Shown here one piece after another: positions 34,917 through 43,718 of a DNA stretch of 64,000 nucleotides. A program made the translations under genes and the position numbers. The DNA lies in assembly GCF_020073745.1 (NCBI RefSeq), contig NZ_JAIRAU010000015.1, forward strand, positions 186,001 to 250,000. The letters run 5' to 3'. Within the stretch, counting starts at the first letter, position 1; every line of letters begins with the position of its first letter. The stretch is from Nannocystis pusilla. Its GTDB lineage: Bacteria; Myxococcota_A; Polyangia; Nannocystales; Nannocystaceae. Below the pieces are notes generated by a model. The model did no database searches and was not told the origin of the DNA. It was given only the letters and a program-made list of their open reading frames with translations.

Positions 34917-36347
34917 GTGAAAAAGAGCCGTTTGCCCGCCTCGAGCGCCACGCCCTTCGACGAGCTCTCGCCTCGCCGGCGCGAGCTCGTCCAGTTGCTT
35001 GCGAAGGGCCTGACGAACGACGAGATCGCGACGGCGATGGGCATCACGCCCGGCACGGTGCGCTCGCACGTGACGGCCGTCCTCGCGCAGCTCGACGTGG
35101 CCAATCGCACCGAGGCCGCCGCCGCCTTCGTCGCCTGGGAGGCGAGTCCGACGCAGGTCGCGGTCGTGATGAAGCGGCCCGCGATCGCGGTGCTGTCGAT
35201 CCTCGCGCTCGACGAGGAGCCGCGCACGCGCGCGGTCGCGGCCGCGCTCACCGAGGACCTCGCGTCGCTGTTCTCCCGTTGGTGTTGGTTCCCCGTCATC
35301 TCCACGAGCTCGTCCGCCTGCGCGCGCGGCCTCGGGAAGACGACGTGCGAGGTGGGGCAGCAGCTCGGGGCGCGCTTCCTCGTCGACGGCGGCCTGCGGA
35401 TCGCCGGCGGGACGTGGCGGCTGTCGCTGCACATCGACGACGTCGAGACCGGTCACCGGATCTGGACGGACCGGCGCGACTACCCGGCGGAGGCGCTGTT
35501 CGACGCCCAGGACGCGGTATGTGAGGCCGCGGTCGCGGCGGCGTACCCGGTGCTCGTCGCGCGCGTCCAGGCCGTCCTCGCGCCCCGGTCGCGCCCTCCG
35601 GTGGAGTTCGCGGCCTGGGAGCTCGCGCATGAGGGCATGGCGTTGCGGGCGCTGCGGGAGGCGGACGCGAACGCGGCCGCCCTCCGGTGCTTCCGCGAGG
35701 CGCTCGCCCGCGAGCCTCACCTCGTCCTCGCCCACTTCGGCGTCGGGCTCGCCTGTTACGACGCCGTGCTCAATCAATGGGGTTCGAAGGCGGCGGCGCT
35801 CGAGCTGCTGCGGGCGTCCGCCGATCGCTGCATCGAGCACGCGCCGTACGGGGGCGAGGGGCACTTCCTCCTCGGGCGCTACCTGCAGTCGCGCGGCGAG
35901 TGGGAGCGGGCGATCGCCCCGCTCGAGGCGGCCGTGGGGCGCAACCCGAGCTTCGCCCTGGCGCATGCCACCCTCTCGCAGTCCCTGCAGGCCGCGGGTC
36001 GCAGCGACGAATCACTGGTCCGCATGGAGCACGCCGTCCGCCTCGGGCCGTGTACGTTCGTGGCGATGCTGTCGACGCTGCACTTCATGCGCGGCGAGTA
36101 CGAGCAATCGCTCGAGGCGGCCGAGCGCGCGCTGCTGTCGAACCCGCGCTACAGCTTCGCGTACGCCCTCGCGGCCGCGAGCGCGTGGTGGCTGGGCGAC
36201 GCGGGCCGCGGGCAGGCCCACCTGCGAGTGCTGCGCGCGAACTCTCCGCCGTTCCGTCCCTCGGGCTTCGCGGCCACCTTCGGCGAGAAGGTCGACGCGG
36301 TCGAGCGGCTCGCGCGAGCCCTCGAAGCGCTGTCCGCCGGGCGCTGA
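34917..36347 (+). CDS. LuxR-HTH / TolB-like / TPR regulator
   Basis: A 476-residue protein that seems to fuse three parts. Residues about 15-75 are a LuxR/GerE helix-turn-helix (LSPRRRELVQLLAKGLTNDE, then GITPGTVRSHVTAVLAQLDV). About 85-215 resemble the TolB N-terminal-like region found in CadC/adenylate-cyclase-type regulators (AIAVLSILAL, ALTEDLASLFSRW, GARFLVDGGLRIAGG, GHRIWTDRRDY). The rest is TPR repeats. It probably controls the four-gene cassette that follows 110 bases downstream on the same strand. The GTG start is chosen because upstream in-frame sequence is not protein-like. The 3' flank has a perfect palindrome, ACGACGATCGTCGT. Confidence 0.75.
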   Translation: MKKSRLPASSATPFDELSPRRRELVQLLAKGLTNDEIATAMGITPGTVRSHVTAVLAQLDVANRTEAAAAFVAWEASPTQVAVVMKRPAIAVLSILALDEEPRTRAVAAALTEDLASLFSRWCWFPVISTSSSACARGLGKTTCEVGQQLGARFLVDGGLRIAGGTWRLSLHIDDVETGHRIWTDRRDYPAEALFDAQDAVCEAAVAAAYPVLVARVQAVLAPRSRPPVEFAAWELAHEGMALRALREADANAAALRCFREALAREPHLVLAHFGVGLACYDAVLNQWGSKAAALELLRASADRCIEHAPYGGEGHFLLGRYLQSRGEWERAIAPLEAAVGRNPSFALAHATLSQSLQAAGRSDESLVRMEHAVRLGPCTFVAMLSTLHFMRGEYEQSLEAAERALLSNPRYSFAYALAAASAWWLGDAGRGQAHLRVLRANSPPFRPSGFAATFGEKVDAVERLARALEALSAGR

Positions 36348-36457
36348 GCCCTCGTACGACGATCGTCGTGCTGCCCCTGCCGATCGGCAGATGGCGGCCG
36401 TGGGTCGGTCCGGGCATCCGTGGACCACCGGGCGCGTCCCGGCGAAGGAGCACGAAC

Positions 36458-37528
36458 GTGAATCTGAGCGGAAAGAGGGTCCTGGTGACCGGCGCGAGCG
36501 GCTTCATCGGCGGGCACGTGTGCGCGGCGCTCCTCGGGCGCGGCGCCCGGGTGCGGGCGATGGTGCGCAGGACGAGCGACGTCTCGCAGCTCGCCGGCCT
36601 CGACATCGAGTACGTCCACGCGGAGCTGAACGACGTCGACGGCATGAACCGGGCCTGCGAGGGCGTCGACGTCGTCGTCCACACCGCCGCCGCCGTCGGC
36701 AGCTTCGGCGAGTGGGAGCACTTCTACGAGACGGGCGTCCTCGGCACCGAGCGCCTCATCGAGGCCGCCCACCGCCACGGCGCGCGCCGCTTCGTCCACC
36801 TCAGCTCGATCGCCGTCTACGGCTTCCGCCAGCACCGTGGACCGGTGAACGAGGATGCGCCGTTCGATCTCACGCCCCAGGGCTGGAACCACTACGTGCG
36901 CGAGAAAGTGATGTCCGAGCAGCTGCTCTGGCAGGCGCACGCGGCGAACAAGATCGAGGCGACGAGCATCCGGCCCGTCATCGTCATCGGCGCCCGCGAC
37001 CGCAACGCCATCCCTCGCCTCGTCGACCTGTTGCACCTGCCGGTCACCGCCCTGCCGGGGAGCCCGGACCTGCGCTTCCCGCTCGTCTGTATCGAGGACT
37101 GCGTCGACGTGATCATGCGCGCGCTCGAGAACGACGTCTCCGTCGGGCGCGCGTACAACGTGGCGGGCGAGCCCATCAGGCTCGGCGAGTTCTTCCGCCT
37201 GCTGGCGAAGTACGCCAGGCGGCCGGCGCCGAAGCTCTACCTTCCGACGGCGCTCGTGACGGCGGCGGTCGGAGTGCTCGAGGGCGTCTGGAAGCTCCTG
37301 CGCCGGCCCGGCGAGCCGATCACGACCCGGATCGCCATCGTGCTCGCGGGCTACGACTACGACACCGACTGCGCCCGCGCGAAGGAGGAGCTCGGGTGGA
37401 CGCCGAACGGCGACTACGAGGCGGCGATCGTCGCGGCGATGGAGAAGCCGGCCGTGGCGGCGCGGGGCTCGCTCGCCGGGAAGCCGCCGGGCGCGACGGC
37501 TCCGAGCGTCCGGGAGGGGCACACATGA
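36458..37528 (+). CDS. NAD-dependent epimerase/dehydratase (extended SDR)
   Basis: A 356-residue extended short-chain dehydrogenase. The NAD motif is VLVTGASGFIGGHV. The catalytic region reads VHLSSIAVYGF, but the expected YxxxK is seen as HYVREK (Tyr and Lys with three residues between). It resembles 3-beta-hydroxysteroid-dehydrogenase-like and sugar-nucleotide reductases, and the substrate is not clear. The start is GTG with a GAAGGAG site seven bases upstream. Its stop overlaps the next start (ATGA), so it is translationally coupled to the KAS III-like gene. A role reducing a 3-keto product of that enzyme is a fair guess. Confidence 0.82.
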   Translation: MNLSGKRVLVTGASGFIGGHVCAALLGRGARVRAMVRRTSDVSQLAGLDIEYVHAELNDVDGMNRACEGVDVVVHTAAAVGSFGEWEHFYETGVLGTERLIEAAHRHGARRFVHLSSIAVYGFRQHRGPVNEDAPFDLTPQGWNHYVREKVMSEQLLWQAHAANKIEATSIRPVIVIGARDRNAIPRLVDLLHLPVTALPGSPDLRFPLVCIEDCVDVIMRALENDVSVGRAYNVAGEPIRLGEFFRLLAKYARRPAPKLYLPTALVTAAVGVLEGVWKLLRRPGEPITTRIAIVLAGYDYDTDCARAKEELGWTPNGDYEAAIVAAMEKPAVAARGSLAGKPPGATAPSVREGHT

Positions 37529-38601
37529 TCGTCAGAATCGCAGGCGTCGGCGGCTACGTGCCGCCCATCGTCGTCACCAACGAGCGGCTGGTGAAGGCCA
37601 TCCCCGGGTGGACGCCCGAGCGGATCGAGGAGAAGACCGGCATCCGCGAGCGTCGCCACGTCTGGGAGTTCGACGAGGCGACGGGCCGCGCGATCGTCCC
37701 CGAGGTCGTGGCCGACCCGGGGCCGAGCGCGCAGATGGCCGAGCGGGCGCTGCGGGACGCGCTCGCGCAGGCGGGCCTGCAGCCGTGCGACCTCGACGGG
37801 ATCCTCATGACGACCTGTACGCCGGACCAGGTCAGCTTCAGCCACGACGCCATGATCCTCCACAAGCGGCTCGGGCTGCGCCCCGAGGCGTTCGCGGTCA
37901 TGCACGACGATGGCTGCGGCGGCGCGATGTTCCACCTGGCGACGGCCCGCGAGCTGATCCTCGGCGGGCAGCGCCGGACGATCGCGGTGATCGGCGCGAA
38001 CGCGTTCGCGGCCCACCTCGACCGCGAGGTCTACGCGGGCAGGCTGCCGCACAACGGCAAGGAGCTCGGCTCGTTCCTGTCCTGGTACCTCTTCGGCGAC
38101 GGCGCCGGCGCCATCATCCTGCGGGGCGAGTCGGGGTCGGGGCCGTCGGGCATCCTCGGCTCCTATGCGGCCAACGAGCACCTCGACCTCGTCATCCGCC
38201 GTGGCGGCGGCGGCATGTACCCTCCGGGGCGCTCCCTCGTCACCGACACCGCGTTCTACGTGGACGGGCAACTCGTCGCGTCGTGCTTCGCCCCCTACCT
38301 GAAGAAGGCCACCGACGGCGCCCTCGCGCGCTCCGAGCTCGGTCTCGGCGACATCGGGCGCTTCTACCTGCACCAGGCGAACAAGCGGGTCCTCGAGAAG
38401 TTCATCGCCGAGGTCGGCATCCCGGCCGAGAAGGTGCCGATGCACATGGAGCGCTACGGGAACATGGTCAGCGCCGGCACCCTCGTGCTGCTCGCCGAGG
38501 ATCTGCGCGACGGTCACGTGAAGCTCGGCAGCGGCGAGCCGATCCTGATGGCGGCGCTCGGCGCCGGGGCGCAGTACGCCGCCCACGTCATCCGGCTGTA
38601 G
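37525..38601 (+). CDS. 3-oxoacyl-ACP synthase III family (KAS III-like) protein
   Basis: A 358-residue thiolase-fold condensing enzyme. The catalytic triad is in place: Cys131 (HDDGCGGAMF), His283 (FYLHQANKRV) and Asn313 (ERYGNMVSAGT). This pattern fits FabH-like enzymes that start chains from an acyl-CoA, as well as related enzymes of secondary metabolism. It lies in a tight four-gene cassette with an epimerase-type reductase and two acyl-CoA-dehydrogenase-like genes, which suggests a small dedicated acyl pathway rather than bulk fatty acid synthesis. No acyl carrier protein gene is nearby. Confidence 0.85.
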   Translation: MIVRIAGVGGYVPPIVVTNERLVKAIPGWTPERIEEKTGIRERRHVWEFDEATGRAIVPEVVADPGPSAQMAERALRDALAQAGLQPCDLDGILMTTCTPDQVSFSHDAMILHKRLGLRPEAFAVMHDDGCGGAMFHLATARELILGGQRRTIAVIGANAFAAHLDREVYAGRLPHNGKELGSFLSWYLFGDGAGAIILRGESGSGPSGILGSYAANEHLDLVIRRGGGGMYPPGRSLVTDTAFYVDGQLVASCFAPYLKKATDGALARSELGLGDIGRFYLHQANKRVLEKFIAEVGIPAEKVPMHMERYGNMVSAGTLVLLAEDLRDGHVKLGSGEPILMAALGAGAQYAAHVIRL

Positions 38602-38613
38602 GGCAGCGACGCG

Positions 38614-39765
38614 GTGGAATTCGTGGACGACGACCGGTGCGGCGAGCAGGCGCGTCTGTTCGCGGAGAAGGAGGTCGCGCCCTCCGTCGCGGCGCGTGAC
38701 CGCGAGCGGCGCTGGGAGCCGGAGCTGTTCCGTCGCATGGGCGCAGCGGGGCTCCTCGGCGCGACGCTGCCGGGCGCGTGCGGCGGCGGCGAGCTGTCCT
38801 CTCTCGCGCTCGCCGGACTCATGCGGGGCTTCGCCGAAGGCTCCGGCGACCCCGGCCTCGCGCTCGCGTGGGTCGCACACACCGTCGGCTGCGCCGTCCC
38901 TGTCGCTACGCTCGGCACCGGAGAGCAGCGCAGGCGGTACTTGCAGGCGCTCGTGCGCGGCGACGCCGTCGGCGCCCTGGCGCACGAGGAGCAGCTCCCC
39001 GCGGCCGAGCCGATCGGCGTGCGCACGACCGCGGCCCGCACGTCGCCGGGCCGATGGGTCCTGCACGGCACGAAGTCGTGGGTCGTCAACGGCCCCGTCG
39101 CGCAGCTGTTCGTCGTCACCGCGGTGACGGACCCCGTGCCCGGCAAGCGCGGCGTCTCGGCCTTCCTGGTGCACCGCGACACGCCGGGCCTCACGGTCGG
39201 ACGGCGCATCGTCACCACCGGCCTGCGCACCGCGGCCATCTCCGAGCTCGTGCTCGACGGCTGCGAGCTCTCGGACGACGAGCTCCTCGGCGCCGAGGGA
39301 GAGGGCCTGACCGGCGTGGGCCGCCTCGTCCAGCGCCGGCTGCGGGTGTTCCAGTTCGCTCCGTGGCTCGGCTTCATGCGCGTCCTCGTCGACCGCTGCG
39401 TCGTGCACGCCCGCGAGCGGCTCGTCCACGGCAGGCCGCTGTCACACTCGCAGACCGCCCGCGCGGTGCTCGCCGACATGCGGATCCGTCTCGAGCTGAG
39501 CCGGCGGATGCTGGCGCGCGCGGCGTGGCAGCTCGACGCGGAGGGGGAGCACGCCGGGCGCGACGTCGCCACCTGTGCGCTCTTCCTCGCGGAGAGCGTC
39601 GGGTTCGTCGCCCGTGGGGCGGTGCACCTCCACGGCGCTCAGGCGCTCGAGAGCCACGCGCTCGCCGGACGGCTCGCGCGCGACGCCGACGCTGCCGGAC
39701 TCCTCGTCGACGGCCCCGACGTCCTGCGCGCCGTCATCGCCGGTTCGCTCCTCGATCTCGGGTAG
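38614..39765 (+). CDS. Acyl-CoA dehydrogenase-like flavoprotein 1
   Basis: A 383-residue protein with the acyl-CoA dehydrogenase layout: N-terminal helices (GAAGLLGATLPGACGGG), a middle beta domain (LHGTKSWVVNGPVAQLFVV) and C-terminal helices. Near the C terminus, where many family members have a YEG motif with the catalytic Glu, this protein reads LLVDGPDVLRAVIA. The base may therefore be Asp or absent. The start is GTG, 12 bases after the KAS III-like stop. Together with the next gene it may work as a heteromeric or non-standard flavin oxidase, but this is inference. No repeat-family elements were seen in it. Confidence 0.78.
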   Translation: MEFVDDDRCGEQARLFAEKEVAPSVAARDRERRWEPELFRRMGAAGLLGATLPGACGGGELSSLALAGLMRGFAEGSGDPGLALAWVAHTVGCAVPVATLGTGEQRRRYLQALVRGDAVGALAHEEQLPAAEPIGVRTTAARTSPGRWVLHGTKSWVVNGPVAQLFVVTAVTDPVPGKRGVSAFLVHRDTPGLTVGRRIVTTGLRTAAISELVLDGCELSDDELLGAEGEGLTGVGRLVQRRLRVFQFAPWLGFMRVLVDRCVVHARERLVHGRPLSHSQTARAVLADMRIRLELSRRMLARAAWQLDAEGEHAGRDVATCALFLAESVGFVARGAVHLHGAQALESHALAGRLARDADAAGLLVDGPDVLRAVIAGSLLDLG

Positions 39766-39810
39766 CGCCGCGCGGTCGCCATCGCCACCGACTCCCGGAG
39801 AATCGACGCC

Positions 39811-41004
39811 ATGCACTTCGCGCTCCCCGACCCGCAACGCGAATTCAAGCGCCGCTTCGACCGCCTCTGCGGCGAGCGCATCGCGCCACGCGCCGGCGAG
39901 GTCGACCGCACAGGCGTCGTCCCGAAGGAGTCGTGGACCGAGCTGGCGGAGGCCGGCTACCTCGCGCTGTTCCACGCGCCGCAGTGGGGCGGATCCGGCG
40001 TCGACGGCGTCACGCAGGGACTGGCGATGGAGAGCCTCGCCCGCGCCTGTGCGAGCACGTTCTGGTCGGTGTCGATCTCCACGCTCCTGTGCGGGAAGAT
40101 GCTGAGCGAGCTGTGCGGGCTCGTGCAGCACGAGCGGTGGCTGAAGCCGATCGTCGCGGGCCTCGTGACGGGGAGCTTCGCCGCGACGGAGGACGCGGCG
40201 GGCAGTGACCCGGGCTCGTACCGGACGACGCTGTTCGACACGAAGGGCGGCCTGCGCCTGCGCGGCGAGAAGTCGCGGATCAGCAACGCCGGCACCGCCG
40301 ATGTGGCCGTCGTGCTCGCCCGTCGCGGAGACCCCTCCGGCGCCGCGCTCTGCTACGTCGTCGTCGACCTGAGCACGCGCGGCGTGGAGCGGCGGGAGCT
40401 GCCGAAGCTCGGGCTCCACGGCATGTCCTGGGGCGCGCTGCGCTTCGACGACGTGGAGGTCCCTCCCGACGACGTGATCGTCGACGCGAGCGTCGAGAAG
40501 ACGCTCCATGTCGTCGAGTGGGGCCAGCTGCTCCAGACCTGGTGCGCCATCGGCCTCGCGTCCGCTGCGCTCGCGGCGTGCCGCGACCACGTCTCGAGCC
40601 GCCTCGCTTTCGGCCGACCGATCGCGCACCTCGAGCTGGTGCACTCCCGCCTCGCCGACATGCACGTCGAGATCGAGGCCGCCCGCCTGCTCGCGCTCGA
40701 GGTCTCGTGGATCAAGGGCGAGGGCCGGGTCGCGCGCGACCTGGTGTTCATGGCCAAGATCTACGCGACGGAGATGGCCGTCCGCGTCACCGACCTGGCG
40801 ATGCGCACGTTCGGCGGCTGGGGCTACAGCCGCGAACGACCGATCGAACGCCTGCACCGCGACAGCCTCGCCAACATCCCCGCCGGGCTGCCGACGGACC
40901 GGCTGCGCGAGCTGCTCGGCTGCGCGATGGTCGGCGCCGACCCCTGGGCCTACGAACCGTTCGACTGGCTCGGCCCCGCCGGGCTCCGCCTCGACGGCGA
41001 GTAG
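39811..41004 (+). CDS. Acyl-CoA dehydrogenase-like flavoprotein 2
   Basis: A 397-residue acyl-CoA dehydrogenase family protein. It has LAEAGYLALFHAPQWGGSG, SFAATEDAAGSDPGSYRTT (the usual ALTEPxAGSD segment), SRISNAGTADVAVVLA and the C-terminal FGGWGYSRERPIERLHRD region. After this, the family's Glu-containing segment is replaced by IPAGLPTDRLRELL. It therefore also seems to lack the usual catalytic base, like its neighbour. It is the last gene of the cassette. The pair could be a dimer of unlike subunits. The motif GGCATGTCCTGGGG inside it is the only near-match to the 14-bp repeat in the cassette. Confidence 0.8.
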   Translation: MHFALPDPQREFKRRFDRLCGERIAPRAGEVDRTGVVPKESWTELAEAGYLALFHAPQWGGSGVDGVTQGLAMESLARACASTFWSVSISTLLCGKMLSELCGLVQHERWLKPIVAGLVTGSFAATEDAAGSDPGSYRTTLFDTKGGLRLRGEKSRISNAGTADVAVVLARRGDPSGAALCYVVVDLSTRGVERRELPKLGLHGMSWGALRFDDVEVPPDDVIVDASVEKTLHVVEWGQLLQTWCAIGLASAALAACRDHVSSRLAFGRPIAHLELVHSRLADMHVEIEAARLLALEVSWIKGEGRVARDLVFMAKIYATEMAVRVTDLAMRTFGGWGYSRERPIERLHRDSLANIPAGLPTDRLRELLGCAMVGADPWAYEPFDWLGPAGLRLDGE

Positions 41005-41641
41005 TCGGTCCGCGGACGGGCCGGCGGACCAGGGCCTGCTGCTCGGAGCGGAGCTCGGGCCGGCCGGGCGGCGGAGATCGCCCGGGCGACACTCGACGGC
41101 GGGCTCTTGCTGGTGCCCACGGGACGCGGGAGTTCGCTTTGAGCCGCCGCAGACCGTCACGGGGCGGAGGTCGAGGAGCGCTCGTGGTGCTGGCCCAGGT
41201 GATTGCGGGCTGAGAAGCTGCCCTCCGGGGATAGGCGAGGCGTATCGGTCACTGAGCGCCTGTCGGCTTCAACGCGCGCTGGCCGGTCGTCGCCTCAGGG
41301 AAACTCGTCGCCGCGCGCACCGCCGGCGCTCCGTCAAGACGGCGTTGAGCTGGCTCTGCGCGGGATCGGCGGGCGCAGCGCTCCATTTCGAGCAGCGCAG
41401 TGCCGTCGCGGCCGGCAGAGTCGTCGGAGTCAGCATCTCACTAGGTCGGCACGGACGCGCCGCGCGAGTTCTCGCTCTAGCGACCGCATGCGAGGCAATA
41501 GTGCCAGGGCCGCTGAGAGACGGCTAGGAGCTCACCTTGACACATCCTCGAGGATGGAGGAAGCCTAGGGGGCAGTTCATCCGCTACGGAAAATCCTATC
41601 GGAGGGCGACTTTCGCGCCGGGCGGCAGGGGTAAGAAGCTC
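41005..41641. other. Boundary region between the two foreign modules
   Basis: The stretch begins with the decayed argD end (41032-41213). The rest has no supported gene. Near its end is CTTGACACATCCTCGAGGATGG, which combines a TTGACA box (about 41536) with a perfect palindrome, CATCCTCGAGGATG (41543-41556). This is a possible promoter or operator for the DUF5131-TcmP pair. Confidence 0.5.
41032..41213 (+). pseudogene. Decayed copy of the argD 3' end
   Basis: This 182-base stretch aligns with the last 196 bases of argD (34482-34677). Both read GGGCCTGCTGCT, then GGAGCTCGGGCCGGCCG, then GAGATCGCCCG, CTGCTGGTGCC and GCGGGCTGA, in the same order and ending at the same stop. It has a 12-base deletion, further small indels and many substitutions, so it is not translatable. 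The divergence looks larger than recent duplication would give, so it may come from another strain or species. Confidence 0.85.
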
Positions 41642-42427
41642 GTGAGTGACGGATCAACAATCGAGTGGACGGACGCAACATGGAACCCCGTTCGGGGTTG
41701 TGTGAAGGTTAGTCCTGGCTGCAAGCATTGTTATGCAGCTACATTTGCCGAGCGTTGGCGTGGTCTTCCTGATCATCCATATGGTCAGGGGTTTGATCTG
41801 AGACTGGTGCCAGAGAAACTTGACGAGCCTCTTCGTTGGCGAAAGCCTAGGCGTGTGTTCGTGAATTCAATGAGCGACCTGTTTCAGCAGGGAGTTCCAG
41901 CTTCCTACATCCGGCGCGTGTTCGAGGTTATGAGTCGAGCTCCTCAGCACACGTATCAAATTCTCACAAAACGAGGGGAGCGCATGCGTTCTGTCTGCAG
42001 TGAGATGCCGCGTTCGCTCGTGCAGCAGCCCTACGTTTGGCTTGGGGTTAGTGTCGAAGATCGAAAATATGGAGTGCCGAGGATCGCGTCGCTTCGCGAG
42101 ACGCCGGGATTTCTGCGATTCCTGTCGATAGAGCCGTTGCTTGAGGACTTGGGTCTACTCGATCTCAGTGGCATTGATTGGGTCATCGTAGGGGGCGAGA
42201 GCGGGCCAGGAGCTCGTCCGATGAGGGAGGAGTGGGTTCTTTCTATCCTTGAACAATGTCGAACGGCTCGAATTCCTTTCTTCTTCAAACAATGGGGCGG
42301 AGTACATAAGAGCCGTAGAGGTCGTTGCCTTCAAGGCAAGACCTACGATGAATTTCCGCCCGGTCGCAGCGGCCTCGATCCGGAGAGGCCTGCTCGTGTA
42401 TTACCATATTTGGCCGTGCTTAGTTGA
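41642..42427 (+). CDS. DUF5131 / phage Gp37-Gp68 family protein (three-Cys-motif protein)
   Basis: A 261-residue protein of the Gp37/Gp68 (DUF5131) family, found in phages and mobile regions. The opening is typical: STIEWTDATWNPVRGC, then VKVSPGCKHCYA, giving the Cys-x7-Cys-x2-Cys motif that resembles radical-SAM iron-sulfur binding. Also present are FVNSMSDLFQ, ILTKRGERM, WLGVSVED and VIVGGESGPGARPM. The GTG start matches where homologues begin; an ATG 105 bases upstream is less likely. The stop overlaps the extended frame of TcmP, and the two are known partners. A+T content is much higher than in neighbours, with many A/T-ending codons, which points to transfer. No reaction is proven for the family. 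Confidence 0.9.
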   Translation: MSDGSTIEWTDATWNPVRGCVKVSPGCKHCYAATFAERWRGLPDHPYGQGFDLRLVPEKLDEPLRWRKPRRVFVNSMSDLFQQGVPASYIRRVFEVMSRAPQHTYQILTKRGERMRSVCSEMPRSLVQQPYVWLGVSVEDRKYGVPRIASLRETPGFLRFLSIEPLLEDLGLLDLSGIDWVIVGGESGPGARPMREEWVLSILEQCRTARIPFFFKQWGGVHKSRRGRCLQGKTYDEFPPGRSGLDPERPARVLPYLAVLS

Positions 42428-42453
42428 GTTGGGTGAGGCCGAAGGAGTTGTAC

Positions 42454-43569
42454 ATGTCCGAGAAGTTTTTTGACGAACAGCGTGAACAGTCCCAGGTGAA
42501 AGCCGAGATCGTCCGAAAGTATTTCGATGCGTGGGCAGGTATTATTTCTGGAGCGCAGAGACAATATAGCGGCGCGGTGCAGAAGTTAGGGTATGTGGAT
42601 CTTTTTGCGGGTCCAGGTCGATACAAAGACGGAGCAGTGTCGACGGCGCTTCAGGTCTTGGACCTGGCGGTCAAGAAATACGCTGATCGCATGGTTACGG
42701 TGTTCAATGACCGAGATTCCGAAAATGTTAGTACCCTGCGCCAGCAGATAGATGCTCTTGATGGGATTCAAACGCTTCGCTTCCCTCCGCTTCTTTGGAA
42801 TGAAGAGGTCGGCGACAAGATCGCAAAGCAGTTCGCCGAGATGCGTACCATCCCGATTCTCGCCTTTGTGGATCCCTGGGGCTATAAGGGGCTTACGCTG
42901 AAACTTGTGGATGCGTTCCTCAAAGACTGGGGGTGCGATTGTATCTTCTTTTTCAACTACAATCGCATTAATGCGGGACTTTCGAATCCGCTTGTGCGTC
43001 AACATATGCAGGCGCTCTTTGGCGAAGTCAAGGCAACTGAGCTTGAGCGAGAGCTCAGTGGCATGAAACCACATGAGCGAGAGGCTACAATCGTCGAGGC
43101 TTTGACGCAGTCGCTGAAACGCTCGGGACACCGATATGTGCTGCCTTTCTGTTTCAAGAATGAATCAGGAAAGCGCACGACTCACCATCTTATTCTGGTT
43201 ACAAAGCATTTTAAGGGCTATGATGTGATGAAGGAAATCATGGCTAAGGCGAGTTCTTTGGTGGAGCAAGGCGTCCCGTCGTTTTCGTACTTCCCGGCAG
43301 CGAGCCAACGCCAAGAACTGTTGTTCGAGCTCAATCGCCCCCTCGACGATCTCAGTGATATGCTGCTCCTGCATTTCGCGGGTAAGTCCGTAACGGTCGA
43401 ACAGATCTACAATGATCATAGCGTAGATCGTCCCTACTTGCGCAGAAATTACAAGGATGTTCTGCTTCAATTGGAGCGGACCGGGAGGGTGAGATGTGAA
43501 CCTGCAAAGCGCAGGGCGGGGACGATGGCTGAGCACGTTACTGTGAGTTTTCCCCGCGAGGCCTTGTAG
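42454..43569 (+). CDS. tcmP: Three-Cys-motif partner protein TcmP
   Basis: A 371-residue TcmP-family protein, named because it occurs beside three-Cys-motif (DUF5131) proteins, as here. KLGYVDLFAGPGRY resembles the SAM-binding motif of Rossmann methyltransferases, and LAFVDPWGYKG resembles their active-site strand (DPPY-like). Family role is unproven; defence or nucleic-acid repair has been suggested from its neighbourhoods. The ATG at 42454 has a strong GAAGGAG site; a TTG at 42424 is possible. Codon use is A/T-rich like its partner and unlike the host genes. The gene ends just before the decayed argH end. Confidence 0.9.
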   Translation: MSEKFFDEQREQSQVKAEIVRKYFDAWAGIISGAQRQYSGAVQKLGYVDLFAGPGRYKDGAVSTALQVLDLAVKKYADRMVTVFNDRDSENVSTLRQQIDALDGIQTLRFPPLLWNEEVGDKIAKQFAEMRTIPILAFVDPWGYKGLTLKLVDAFLKDWGCDCIFFFNYNRINAGLSNPLVRQHMQALFGEVKATELERELSGMKPHEREATIVEALTQSLKRSGHRYVLPFCFKNESGKRTTHHLILVTKHFKGYDVMKEIMAKASSLVEQGVPSFSYFPAASQRQELLFELNRPLDDLSDMLLLHFAGKSVTVEQIYNDHSVDRPYLRRNYKDVLLQLERTGRVRCEPAKRRAGTMAEHVTVSFPREAL

Positions 43570-43650
43570 AGCCTCGGCGGAGGCCGGTCACGACGCACTA
43601 CGTCGGACGGATACAGTTTTCCTTGAAGCTGGCTGCACGCGCCGCGCCGC

Positions 43651-43706
43651 TCAGCGCAGCGTGTCCAGGCGGACGCGCTGGCGGTCGGGGCCGAGGTTGC
43701 CGGGGT
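43651..43706 (-). pseudogene. Decayed copy of the argH 3' end
   Basis: This stretch repeats the real argH end at 43719-43775. Both start TCAGCGCAG (the stop codon on the minus strand) and run through GGCGGTCG and GGCCGAGGTTGCCGGGG. About 49 of 57 positions match by eye. The copy lies directly between tcmP and the true argH end, offset by 68 bases. Confidence 0.75.
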
Positions 43707-43718
43707 GTGCGCGGCGAT

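Noticed and set aside
41537..41641. Upstream start for the DUF5131 protein
   Set aside because: Homologues begin at the S(D)xxIEWTDATWNP segment; the extra basic 35 residues are not typical.
43570..43600. Terminator hairpin GCCTC-GGCG-GAGGC after tcmP
   Set aside because: A 5-bp stem with no U-tract is too weak to call in DNA of this composition.
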